The translations under genes and the position numbers were made by a program. Shown here piece by piece: positions 8,768 to 18,840 of a stretch of DNA of 64,000 bases. The notes beneath the pieces were generated by a model. The model did not search any database. It was not told the DNA's origin and saw only the letters and a program-made list of their open reading frames with translations. Within the stretch, counting starts at the first letter, position 1; every line of letters begins with the position of its first letter. This DNA comes from Datura wrightii (taxonomy: Eukaryota > Streptophyta > Magnoliopsida > Solanales > Solanaceae), in the NCBI GenBank assembly GCA_035772735.1, contig JASDFA010000020.1, positions 106,234,001 to 106,298,000 of the forward strand. The letters run 5' to 3'.

Positions 8768-10533
8768 TGGGAGTAGTTAGGTGCTGGGCTGGGCTGTTTT
8801 GTTTGTATGCTCTATTATGTTGTCATGTATGTTGTTTGTCCCTGTGAGTGTGAATTGTTAAGTTGTTCTGTATTTGTAAATGTTTGTTAAATTGATGTGT
8901 GTTGCTGAATGTTGCTAGCTGATTCTGATTCTGTACATATTTTTGTCATCGAAATGATCGATATTTTTAAAAATATTTTAAAAAATATTTTGTAAATAAT
9001 TTTTCTATCGAAATGATCGATATTTTCAACATTTTTTAATTCTTGGGTTTCTCGGCGTTTGTTTTCGGTTCTTTTACCGAGAATGGTCCCATTGAACTGA
9101 AGTCATAGTTAGTGACCGTTCCCTATGATGGATGGATGATGACCGTCTTAAGGGAAATGTAGTCGTTAGGAGTAGATTTTTTTCAATTATTTTTCAATTT
9201 TTCAGTTTTTTTCTTTGGTGGATTGCATCCCGGAACTTGTAGTTACTGGATGGTTGCGAAATTCTGGTTGCGTGTTGTACATGATATTTAAAATGCAAAG
9301 GTGATTCGTATGAAAGCATGCAACTTTGTAATTATGTTGAGATACCTAGGCTGTAGAGTTCGATTCAGTGTGATTGAGGCTTAATGTTTGAATTCCTATA
9401 ATTAGCTGATTGAAGAGTCTGTGAATACATCTTGAATCGAGCATGTGCAGAAAGTGTGAAGTGAGGTGTTGATATTCCATGCTATTGTGAAGTGTCTAGA
9501 ACTTGCCTGGTGTGTGTACAAAACGAAATGAAGGAGGTGTATTGTAGGAAAGGATGTAGGCATTTCTTTGTTTTAACCGAGAGTTTCTATTTTTCCTTGT
9601 CGTACACACCTTGATTGTATACCCTAGTCAGCCCGTTGAGCCTTTAGCCTATTATTTTTTCTTTTGTCAAAAAGTGTAAACCGAGCTTAATTCCTTCTTT
9701 TCATTAGCCGTAAAGTCTATACAAAACTCTTAAGCGCTTAAGAAGAGAAAATCATTTTCCCAAAGTGTCAAAGAGTGAGAATGGTGAAAAGAAAAAGAAA
9801 AGCAGAGCGATAGAAGAAAAGAAAAGGTTGAAGGTGCACTTGCTATAAATAAACGATAATGAAGGTGCATGAATAATCTTTGTTGTTGTGTCAAGTGTGC
9901 TTAATGCAATGGGCCATACTAAAGAAAATCATCAAGAATGGGATGATGGAAAAAAAAAGAAACAATGTCCATGAGTTGATGGGATGTGTTGAAAAGGCGC
10001 TTAAGGATGCTAGTGGCTATTATTGGCTAATCCAATATTTACTAGTTCCGTAGCTTCCATTGCAACCCGTTAAAGTCCTACGTGATCTTACATCACACTT
10101 CTTTATATTAGTGGAGTAATACACTAAGGGCAAGCTTATGGGTCATGACATGATGCATGTGAATTCTTTTGGGAGAGAGAGCGAAATTGTTTTTACATGC
10201 CCCTGCTTGAATGTTTGTGAGTCATATGAGCAAAAAGGGGAAGATTCTCTTGTGTTGTGAGGGCACATGCTTGATGAAAGATTGATTTTCGTGTCGGATA
10301 TCTTGATCAGCTGATTTGCATGAGTTTGCCAATATCGAGAGTCGATTCTTAAAGTGTAGGAGGTCTTAATGTATTGAAGGTCATTGCATTGATAAGACCA
10401 TGAATGTTTCTTGATGATTTACTGTATTGAATAATCGGTATGACCGTAGCCTAAATTGTCGAACCAAAGTAGCAAGGTTGGGATGTAAATTGCATGAAGT
10501 GTAGGATTGTTGTTCGAGGACGAACAAGGATTT
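8768..10533 (+). other. Noncoding 3' region of element B
   Basis: About 1.8 kb with no reading frame I can recognise. A 20-base sequence (8948-8967) is repeated exactly at 9007-9026, either side of an AT-rich stretch. A purine-rich block (about 9775-9830) and a GAGGACGAACAA sequence shortly before the polypurine tract follow; the latter is also present in element C (24071). Long untranslated 3' regions are usual in Athila elements. Confidence 0.6.
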
Positions 10534-10547
10534 AAGTGTGGGGTTAG
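10534..10547 (+). other. Polypurine tract of B
   Basis: AAGTGTGGGGTTAG directly abuts the 3' LTR and would prime plus-strand DNA. The same ten-base AAGTGTGGGG also occurs internally at 7376-7385 and 8758-8767, so B carries three candidate tracts. Confidence 0.85.
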
Positions 10548-11965
10548 TGATCTTGGGCAAATTTATATGCCCAAGTGATACTCAAAAGTACCATTTTAGC
10601 CTTGTTTATCTATCAATGTGTATACATTCTCATGTAATTGGTAATAAAATGTGAATTTATACTAACCAACATGATTAGCATTGTTTTGTAGGTAAAATGT
10701 GATTTCGGGAAGCTTAAATGCATGTTGGATGATATCGGAGTTGGACTTGGATGCGAGTAAGGGAAAAGGCAGTGGACAGCATGAAATAAAGGGGCTCCGC
10801 GATGGATCCGTGTCACGCTGCCATCGCGGAGGCATTCTGCTTGGATAGGGAAAATTCGCCCAAATTCCAGAGAGGGTCCGCGTTTGCTCCGTGGCACGGA
10901 GGCCTGGCTCCGCAATGCACGCCGTGCCACGTTGAGCCTTAATTCCCGGACCCCCAATTCCAGTGAGGGTCTGCGTTCGTAGCGTGTCACGGAGGCAGTG
11001 CTCCGCGATGCACTCCGTGACACGTTGCTCGTTATTCCGGGAAAAATTCCCGCAGTATAAATAGAACACTTAGGTTCATTTTTCAATATTCTAACTTGGT
11101 GGAGCAAGGACGTGGGTTACAGGCAGTTGAGGGACGAAAATATTAGGGTTTTTTCTCTCTTTCTTTCTTCTTTAATTCAATTGCTTGTATGATTAACACT
11201 CATTTTAAGATGTTTAATCCACAAATGAGTGGCTAATTCCTCTCCTTGCTGAGGTTATGAACAATTGTGATGAAATTTGATCATTAATTATTTGGTTTTT
11301 TTATCTTTTCTTTCATGTTGTTCTATTAATTCTTGTTCTTACTGCATTAATGTGTGGCCTACGTTAATGTAAATCTAAAAAGTCCGGTTTCACTCGAGAG
11401 AGCAAGAAATTGGAAAGTTGTGATTAATAGGATATGTTCTTTACTTGGTTTGGGAAACTTGAGTCTTGATTTGCTTTTAGGATAGAAATATACCTGAAAG
11501 TTGTATTAGTCAATTTAGGAACCGGAATTGTATGGCTAGGACATGAATTGCATTTGACCACAGAAATGTAGACGGATGGTTCATGATTCTTAAGTGAGGT
11601 TAAATACGAGAGTTTTAATCTCTTGGCAAATGTTCTTGGCTAGCAACTGGAGGAAAAGATTAACCATAGTATGATGATAATTAATTTCATTACATGTTCG
11701 TTTAACCTCAGCATGCTCTCATTCATAGTTCATATTCAAAGTAGATAATTGTTCTTAGCTTTAGTATAAAAAAATTATAAAACAACCTATCAAACTTTTG
11801 GTTACACTATTGTCTGCATTTTAGAAGTAAAATATAGTACACTTGAGCAAATTGAACTTCATCCAAGTCTCTGAGGGATCGATACTTGGCTTACTAAAGC
11901 CACTTACTACTTGTTCGACCACGTGCTCTTGCGTGTCGTTTTATATACCCACAATCACGCGGACA
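10548..11965 (+). repeat. Element B 3' LTR
   Basis: 1418 bases, TGATCTTGGG to GCGGACA, about 98% identical to the 5' LTR by eye count. Inverted-repeat modules and TATA box (11056-11063) are preserved. It is followed by the TSD copy ATACT. Confidence 0.95.
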
Positions 11966-11970
11966 ATACT
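11966..11970. repeat. TSD of element B, right copy (ATACT)
   Basis: Matches 2170-2174 exactly. The element A reading frame continues into the spacer before its integrase from this point. Confidence 0.95.
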
Positions 11971-12570
11971 GCTTTGACTTAACCTCAATAACTAACGAGG
12001 ATTCTGACCCACTCTGCAGTTCCACTCCGCCCTCAGCTGAATCCACCAATTACACTCCCAACCGAGCTAATCTATGGATATCTTTTGCCAATTCTTTTTT
12101 GCCCTCTTCAACATGAGCAACGCTTCCCATGGACATCCTGCTTAGGGCATCAGCCACCACATCTTGCCCGGGTGGTATAGCATGCTCATGTAATAATCCT
12201 TTAGTAACTCCAACCACCTTCTCTGATGAAGGTTCAAGTCCTTCTGACTGAATACGTACTGAAGACTCTTGTGGTTGGTGAAAACATCCATATGAACCCT
12301 ATAAAGATAATGTCTCTATATCTTTAACACAAACACCACCGCCGCCAAGTCAAGGTCATGAATCAGATAGTTCTTCTTATGAACTTTGAGCTGTCTTGAG
12401 GCATACACTATCACCTTATCCCGTTGCATCAGAACAAAACTAAGGCTAACAATGGAAGCATCACAATAGACCACAAATCCATCTGATCCTTCTAGTAAGG
12501 TCAAAATCGGAGTTGTAGTGAGTTGAGTCTTCAACTCTTGGAAGCTCTTCTCACATGCATTTGGCCACTA
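11966..12570 (-). pseudogene. Element A RNase H and start of integrase (decayed)
   Basis: Minus strand. RNase H with VVYCDAS, VIVYASRQL and RHYLYRVHMDVFT, then YVFSQKDLNLHQRRWLELLKDY and the spacer leading to integrase (SLVIEVKSKQ at about 12010-11970). RNase H would remove the RNA template during reverse transcription. The usual FTDHKSL reads FTNHKSL, so one catalytic aspartate is asparagine. Several stops and a frameshift near the PGK/VADAL region are present. Element B interrupts it at 11966. Confidence 0.85.
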
Positions 12571-13443
12571 AAACTTTACCTTTTTCTGAGTTAGTTTAGT
12601 CAGAGGAGACGCAATAGAAGAAAATCCCTCTATAAACCATCGGTAATAACCGGCTAGACCCAGGAAACTTCTGATGTCTATTGCGGAAGTAGGTCTCGGT
12701 TAGTCTTTTACCGCTGCTATCTTCTGAGGATCTACCTGAATACCCTAACCTAAAACCACATGACCATGGAAAGCCACAGACTTAAGCCAGAATTCACATT
12801 TGTTGAATTTAGCGAACAGTTGGTGGTCTCTGAGAGTTAGCAACACTATCCTCAGATGGTTAACATGCTCCTCCTCATTTCTGGAGTACACCAAAATGTC
12901 ATCTATGAACACAATGACGAACATGTCCAGATACTACTTGAATAACCTATTCATCAAGTCCATGAAAGCTGAAGGGGCATTAGTCAGTCCAAAGGACATA
13001 ACCACAAATTCATAGTGACTATACCGAGTTTTGAGGGCTGTTTTCGGTATGTCACATTCCCTAACCCTAAGCTAATGTTACCCCGACCTAAGATCTACCT
13101 TGGAAAAACAACTGGCTCCCTGAAGCTGATCGAACAAGTCATCAATCCTGGGTAGGGGATACTTGTTCTTAACTGTAACCTTGTTCAGTTGATGGTAGTC
13201 GATACATATTCTGAGAGTATTATCTTTCTTTTGCACGAACAACACTGGAGCACCCCACGGAGAGATGCTGGGCCTGATGAAACCCTTGTCAAGAAGGTCT
13301 TTTAGCTGTTCCTTCAACTCTTTTAGCTCAGCTGGAGCCATTATGTTAGGAGGAATACAAATAGGCTGAGTTTCTGGAGGAAGGTCTATGCTGAAGTCTA
13401 TATGCCGCTTGAAAGGTATTGGGGGATGATCTTCGAGAAACAC
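12571..13443 (-). pseudogene. Element A reverse transcriptase (decayed)
   Basis: Minus strand, N- to C-terminal: KGFIRPSISPWGAPVLF, YHQLNKVTVKNKYPLPRIDDLF, FSKVDLRSG, VMSFGLTNAPSAFMDLMN, then catalytic FIDDILVYS with both aspartates kept (about 12890-12920). The thumb follows, with RSFLGLAGYYR at about 12655. It copies element RNA into DNA. Stops after LRSG and near the FLGHVV-equivalent segment make it inactive. Confidence 0.9.
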
Positions 13444-13495
13444 ATCAGGAAATTCGCTGATAACTTGAACTAACTAGATAGTTGGGGTTTCGAAG

Positions 13496-13960
13496 CTAGA
13501 ATCTTTGACCCAAACTAGGTGATAGATGCACCTTTTGAAATGAGATTCCTTGCCTTAAGGTAGGAAATAAACTGACCCTTAGGTGTGGAACTACTACCCA
13601 TCCATTCTGGAACTGGCTGATTTGGAAATTGAAATCTGATACTCTAGTTTTGCAATCGATTGAGGCATAGTCAGAATGTAACCAATCCATGCCAAGAATG
13701 AGGTCAAAATCGACCATGTCTAGCTCTCCTAGATCAATTGGAATTACTTTACTCAATACTGAGAGTAAGCAGTTTCTATACACCTGGCTGGCTCTAACTG
13801 ACTCACCAACCGGGGTAGAGACTGATAATGGTTCTGAGAGGACTTCTGGACTGATTTCAAACCAAATAGCTACATAAGGAGTCATGAACGATAGTGTGGC
13901 TCCTAGATATAGTAGGGCATATACATTTAGGTGAAAAATACATAACATACCCGTGACCAC
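13496..13960 (-). pseudogene. Element A aspartic protease (active site lost)
   Basis: Minus strand. Retroviral-type protease of the chromovirus polyprotein: VSTPVGESVRASQVYRNC and ELDMVDFDLILGMDWLHS are clear. The active-site DPGAT seen in F reads YLGAT here. The catalytic Asp codon (13907-13909) is TAT, Tyr, and the next Pro is Leu. Even an expressed protein would be dead. Confidence 0.88.
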
Positions 13961-13989
13961 GTTAGGTGAGCTCTCCTGATCCTAATGAG

Positions 13990-14966
13990 AGGACAAAGCA
14001 TAAAATCGGTTTTGGCGCTAGCCGCCATCCATACCTGAAGTGTTATCCTGCTGAATTGGATGGCCTACTGGGGCTGTTGAAGTGGTAGACTATGATTTCT
14101 CCCGTCCTGCTGAAGGACATTCCTTTAGTCGGTGACCTAGCTTTCCATATTTGAAGCAACCGTCTTTGCCCAAGAGGAGTTCACCTGGATGGTTCTTGCC
14201 ACACCTAGGACATGCTGGGTAGTGGTTGCTGGCACAGTGACTCTAGGAATGGGAGCTAGATGCTCCATCCTTTTGATCCTTGCGGGACCGAAAAGTGGGG
14301 GCGCTGGCTGATGTGGGTGTTGGAGTCGTCTGTTGCTGTTCCTGTGGGTAGGTACTATCGTCGGACCTCTGGTGGCCATAATCAAATTGACCCATTCTAG
14401 CCCGCTTGTTCTCCCGCTCCTTATCCTTCAACTTTTCTGCCTCAATCTACTGGTCATGAATAATGTGGCTGGAGAGGTCAATGTCCTTTATGAGCATCAC
14501 GGTCTTGCTCTCCTTAAGTACCAGGTTTGATACTCCATTGATGAATTTGAGCATGCGAGACCTTGGCTCGGCTACCATATCTGAAGCATACTTCAACAAC
14601 TGAGTGAACTCGAACGCGTACTGCTCCACAGTCCTATTACCCTTCTTTAAATTCATAACTCTGCAACCTTAGCCTCCCTCAACTCCCAAGGGAAAAATCT
14701 TTCTAGAAATGTTGTCGTGAATCTTCCCACTCTACTGGCCCTGCTTTTTCTAGCCTCCCTTCCTTCCATTAGTCGTACCAAATCTGGGCCAACCCTTTCA
14801 ACTGGTAGGCAGCCAGATCAACACTCTTCACAGAACTAACACCCATAATTTGGTTGATCTTCCACACCTCATCTACAAACTCCTGCGGGTCCTCTCCCAC
14901 CTTGGATCCACGAAAAGCTGAAAGGTTCTTTAGGTTGAAGTCTCGAATCCTAGAAGCTGCTGCGAA
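13990..14966 (-). pseudogene. Element A gag, C-terminal part (decayed)
   Basis: Minus strand. The capsid part includes KVGEDPQEFVDE (about 14900), the NLKKGNRTVEQYAFEFTQLLKYA helix region (14656-14580) and ISNLVLKE-type sequence. The nucleocapsid tail follows with CPRCGKNHPG and CFKYGKLGHRLKEC; in the second knuckle a zinc-ligand Cys is Tyr. Stops and frame changes are scattered. The N-terminus lies 20 kb away at 35012-35195, separated by element C. Confidence 0.85.
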
Positions 14967-15146
14967 TTATCTTGGATGTATTTATATGACTCAACATCGT
15001 ATTTTTCAACCATACTTGAGCCTAGTGAGGATAATACTAATGTATTCATGCATGTTTTAAATTAATTATGCTTGTGGACTAATAAATGTGATTTGACTAT
15101 TTACAGGTGGAAAAGACAATAATTTCAGCTTGGTTTTACAGATGAC
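14967..15146 (+). repeat. Element C 5' LTR, first part
   Basis: Begins TTATCTTGGATG, where the 3' LTR has TGATCTTGGGCG, so the terminal TG has changed to TT. It aligns throughout with 24102-24290. Interrupted by element D after ATGAC. Confidence 0.9.
15142..15146. repeat. TSD of element D, left copy (ATGAC)
   Basis: Right copy ATGGC at 21272-21276 differs by one transition. The uninterrupted 3' LTR of C reads GGATGACACTC at this place (about 24284), which confirms the target. Confidence 0.85.
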
Positions 15147-16587
15147 TATAACTCCCCAAAACTTTCCTAGACAAAAACTCAAGCTCAACAGAAACAAACT
15201 AGAAAATTTAACCTCAGACGACCCAGACAATGAGCCATTGGTGGTGCCAACAAACCATTCTAAGGGTTGTGGTTTGCCCAGTAGGTGTTCCCCCCAGAAA
15301 CAACGAGACGTTCAATGAGTCGTCGGTAGCTCCAATGACCCGTTGTAGCTAGTCATTGTTGGAATACTAGTGAAGGTGGAAAAGGTTCCCAGAAGCAACG
15401 AGCGGAATCAACGACTCATGGTTACCACCAATGACCCATCGCCAAGATACAGGCCCAAGCAGTGTCAACCACGAGCTAATACAACAACTCTTTGGTTTGA
15501 CCAATGAGTCATCCTGATGCCCTTTGTCTTAGGGCCCAGGTACCCCTACCAGTTACAACGAGAGGAACCAACGACCCGTTGATTCGTCCAATGAGTCGTG
15601 GTAACCTCCCTTGGTCCGATTCCAGTAAGCCTAGTTTTTGGGCACAGTACCAACGGATGGTTCCAACATGCCGTGGTTTTGACCAATGACCCGTTATGAG
15701 GCCCGCCGTTCAGTGTTGGCCTATTTTCAGTTCTGTCTTCCAGGGGTACGTTGGTAATTTCCCACCTTTTTAATGCTTAAGCCTCGTCAGTTTAGGTTCG
15801 TATAGGAGGGAGTTAAAGGGGTAGAATGACTTTTTCCCCTTCATTTCACTCTTTTCTCAAAGTCTAAGAGTAGAACTTAGAAAGAAAGCTCAGAGTAGAA
15901 GCAGAGGTTCGATTCTCTCCTCAGAATTTCTTAGGGATTTTTGCCAGAATTTCTTCTTACAGTATATGGGAATGTAACAAGGGAATAGTTCTTCCCTTGG
16001 CCCCCAAAATTCCTCCTATTTTCTTTATCAGTTCTAGCCCTGAAACTATCGTATGTTGAGAAATTTTTAGTCAAACTTTGTTTAAATCATGTGAAATATT
16101 ATTTTAGGGTAATTGTGGATATTTTCCACTAGTTTGTAACTATATTGATGCTTTTCTCTGTAAAGTAAATTCTAGCCCTAGCCCTTGAATGCAGAAAACT
16201 AGAATCCTGCAATAATGCTTAAATATCAAAATTTTTCTTGAATTCATCAGTGTTGGGACTCCCATACTGTTAGTTTTAATGAAACTCAGTCAGACTATTG
16301 TCAGTTTAGTTTTAGTCAAAGTGTTAGTCAGAAATGTCAGCTGATCAGTATGACTACAGAAATTCTCGAGGTGTTAGTAGTGCCTCCCAGTTATCAGAAT
16401 TAGAGCCAGTATCAGTTTTAGTTGTTCTTTAGGCAATCATGACACTTTCAGATAAGAAGCTCTGACCAATCTTAGGACCCCAGCTTCAGATTACAGTTTG
16501 TTCTTTAGTCCAGTTACGATGCTTCTAGATAAGCAACTCTAACCAATCTTAGAACTCAGTTATAGAATTCGTACCGATAAAACTCAT
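15147..16587 (+). repeat. Element D 5' LTR, 3'-truncated
   Basis: Starts TATAACTCCCC where the 3' LTR starts TGTAACACCC, and parallels 18841-20292. U3 (about 15190-15720) is full of degenerate ACGA(C/G)TCGT and GACCCGTTG motifs. The last 150 bases contain repeats of a GATAAG-AGCTCTGACC-type unit. Confidence 0.9.
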
Positions 16588-17111
16588 TGAAATTTCAGTG
16601 GTCAGATGCGTGTGAGAAGATTCTAGGAGTTAAAGACTCGACTAACTACTGCTCCAGTTTTAACCTTACCAGAAGGAACAGATGGGCTGGTTGTGTATTG
16701 TGACGCTTCTAGAGTTGGAGCATTCTGATGCAGCGAGGCAAGGTGATAGCCTATGCCTCCAGACAACTCAAGGTTCATGAAAAGAATTATCCAACTCATG
16801 ACTTGGAGTTGGCAGAAGTGGTGTTTGCTTTGAAAATATGGAGACACTACTTGTATGAGGATCACGTGGATGTTTTCATAGATCACAAGAGCCTTCAGTA
16901 TGTGTTTAGTCAAAAATACCTAAATCTTCATCAGAGAAGGTGGTTGGAGCTACTGAAGGACTATGACATGAGTGTGCTGTATCACCCGGGCAAAGCCAAT
17001 ATGGTGGCTGATGCCCTAAGAAGATTATATATGGGGAGCGTGGCTCATGTTGAAGAGGGAAAGAAGAACATGGTAAAGGATATTCACAGACTAGCTCGGT
17101 TGGGAGTATAA
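16588..17111 (+). pseudogene. Element D RNase H (truncated)
   Basis: Begins with FQWSDACEK fused to LTR sequence. RNase H motifs follow: VVYCDASRVG, MQRGKVIAYASRQL, HDLELAEVVFALKIWRHYLY, VDVFIDHKSLQY, then YHPGKANMVADAL. A frame change near 16620 and stops before MQRG break it. RNase H residues are otherwise well kept from 16728 to 17111. Confidence 0.88.
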
Positions 17112-18590
17112 TTGGTGGATTCAACTAAGGGCAGAGTAGTAATGCCGAGCGGTCAGATTCCTCAATTGTTGTTGAAGTTAAGTCCAGATAGGATGAAGAT
17201 CCCATATTACTTAAGCTAAAGGAAGCGGTCCTCAGAAAAGAAATAGAAGCTTTCTCCAAAGGGGGAGATGGTGTGCTCCGTTACTAGCATAGATTATGTG
17301 TACCGAATGTTGGTGATTTGAGATAGCAGATACTGGCTGAAGAGGATAGTTCTAAATAATCTATCGACCCAGGTGGTACAAAGATGTACCGTGATCTATG
17401 AGATATTTACTGGTGGAACGACTTGAAAAGAGACATCGCTGAATTTGTAGCTAAGGGCCTGAACTACCAACAAGTCAAAGTAGAACACTAAAGACCAGGA
17501 GATATGACTCAAGATATTAGCATACCTACATGGAAGTGGGAAGAAGTGAATATGGATTTTACTATGGGTCTACCTTGGAGTCGTCGGCAACATGATTCAA
17601 TCTGGGTGATAGTAGACCGGATGACAAAGTTAGCACACTTCCTCCCAGTTAAAACTACAGATTCAGCTAAGGACTATGCTGGAATCTATATCTGGGAGTT
17701 AGTCAGACTTCATGGGTTGCCCTTGTCCATTATTTCAGATAGAGGTACCTAGTTCACCTCTCACTTCTGGAAGCCTTTCAGAAGGGACTTGGTACCCAAG
17801 TCAAGCTCAGCACCGCCTTTCACCCGCAGACAGATGGACAAGCTGAGTGGACTATTCAGACCCTAGAATATATGTTGAGGGCATATATGATCGATTTCAA
17901 GGGTAGTTGGGGCAATCACCTACCTCTCATCGAGTTTTCATACAACAACAACTACCACTCCAGTATCCAGATGGCCCCGTTTGAGGCATTGTATGGTAGG
18001 AGGTGTTGATCTCCTATCAGGTGGTTTGAGGTTGGCGAAGCTACTCTAATTAGGCCAAACTCAGTTCATGAAGCTATGCAGAAAGTACAACTCATCCAAG
18101 AAAGATTAAAATAGCTTAGAGGCGTCAGAAATCTTATGCTGATGTGAGAAGAAGGGAACTAGAGTTCCCAGTGAATGACTGGGTTTATCTGAAAATTTCA
18201 CCCATGAAAGGGGTAATGAGATTTGGCAAAAAGGGAAAGCTCAGTCCGAGATATGTGGGACCCTACAGAATTCTGAAACAAATTGGCAAGGTAGCTTATG
18301 AGCTGGAATTACCTTTAGAGTTGGCATCGGTACACCCAGTATTCCATGAGTCATTATTGAAAAAGTGCATCGATGATCCAACTTTAGTTGTGCCATTGGA
18401 TAGTGTAAGAGTGAAAGATAGTCTCTCTTATGAAGAGGTCCTAATTCAGATCCTTGACCGTCAGGTTCGTAAACTGAGGAACAAGGAGTAGCTTCAGTTA
18501 AAGTCTTGTGGAGGAATCAGCATGTAGAAGGAGCTATGAGGGAAGCCGAAGCAGATATGATGGCTAGATACCCACACTTGTTCCCTTCCA
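17112..18590 (+). pseudogene. Element D integrase and remnant chromodomain (decayed)
   Basis: Zinc-binding domain at about 17210-17490, with the CPNC ligands changed to GLNY. The core lies at 17504-17990 (NMDFTMGLPWSRRQHDS, IISDRGT, DGQAEWTIQTLEYM), with all three catalytic residues still readable between stops. The C-terminal domain at 18144-18491 (VNDWVYLKISPMKGVMRFGKKGKLSPRYVGPYRIL) runs towards the LRNKE and WRN remains of a chromodomain. In chromoviruses this tail guides integration to heterochromatin. Multiple TAG/TAA stops are present. Confidence 0.87.
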
Positions 18591-18840
18591 ATTTAGTTCC
18601 TGCATCTGGTACTAAATTCCTCCCCAGTACTCTATTCAGTTCCGTACTCATAAGCTTTATTTAGATTTTCTATGTGCATTCTAGTTGCATCAGCTCTGTT
18701 AGTACGGTTAAATCAGTTCGAAGTCAGTTACTCCTTTAGAAACCAACTCATAGTCTAAGTCTAGAAATCTCAGCTCTTTTCCTAGTTTTCCAGCAGTTTT
18801 AGTCTTCATTCGATGACGAATGATCCCAAGGGGGAGATAT
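18591..18840 (+). other. Element D 3' untranslated region and polypurine tract
   Basis: About 235 bases with no coding sequence, ending CCAAGGGGGAGATAT (polypurine tract at about 18827-18839) directly before the 3' LTR. The same AAGGGGGAGATAT tract precedes the 3' LTR of F at 52098-52110. Confidence 0.8.

Larger units (their letters stand above)
2175..11965 (+). mobile_element. Element B: Athila-type LTR retrotransposon lacking pol
   Basis: A complete 9.79-kb element: LTRs at 2175-3594 and 10548-11965, a tRNA-Asp primer site, one gag-protease gene, an env-position reading frame, a polypurine tract and a perfect 5-bp TSD. I count about 30 differences between the two LTRs by eye, roughly 98% identity. 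It has no reverse transcriptase, RNase H or integrase anywhere, so it must borrow these if it moves. The gag-protease type, tRNA-Asp primer site, AAGTGTGGGG polypurine tract and downstream env-like frame all point to the Athila lineage. It sits inside the integrase of element A, between the residues encoded at 11966 and 2174. Confidence 0.93.

Noticed and set aside
10613..11107. 164-codon antisense frame in B 3' LTR, with a shorter equivalent at 2468-2734
   Set aside because: It occurs in both LTRs, is broken in one, runs through the inverted-repeat modules and matches no family I know. A by-product of GC-rich repeats.
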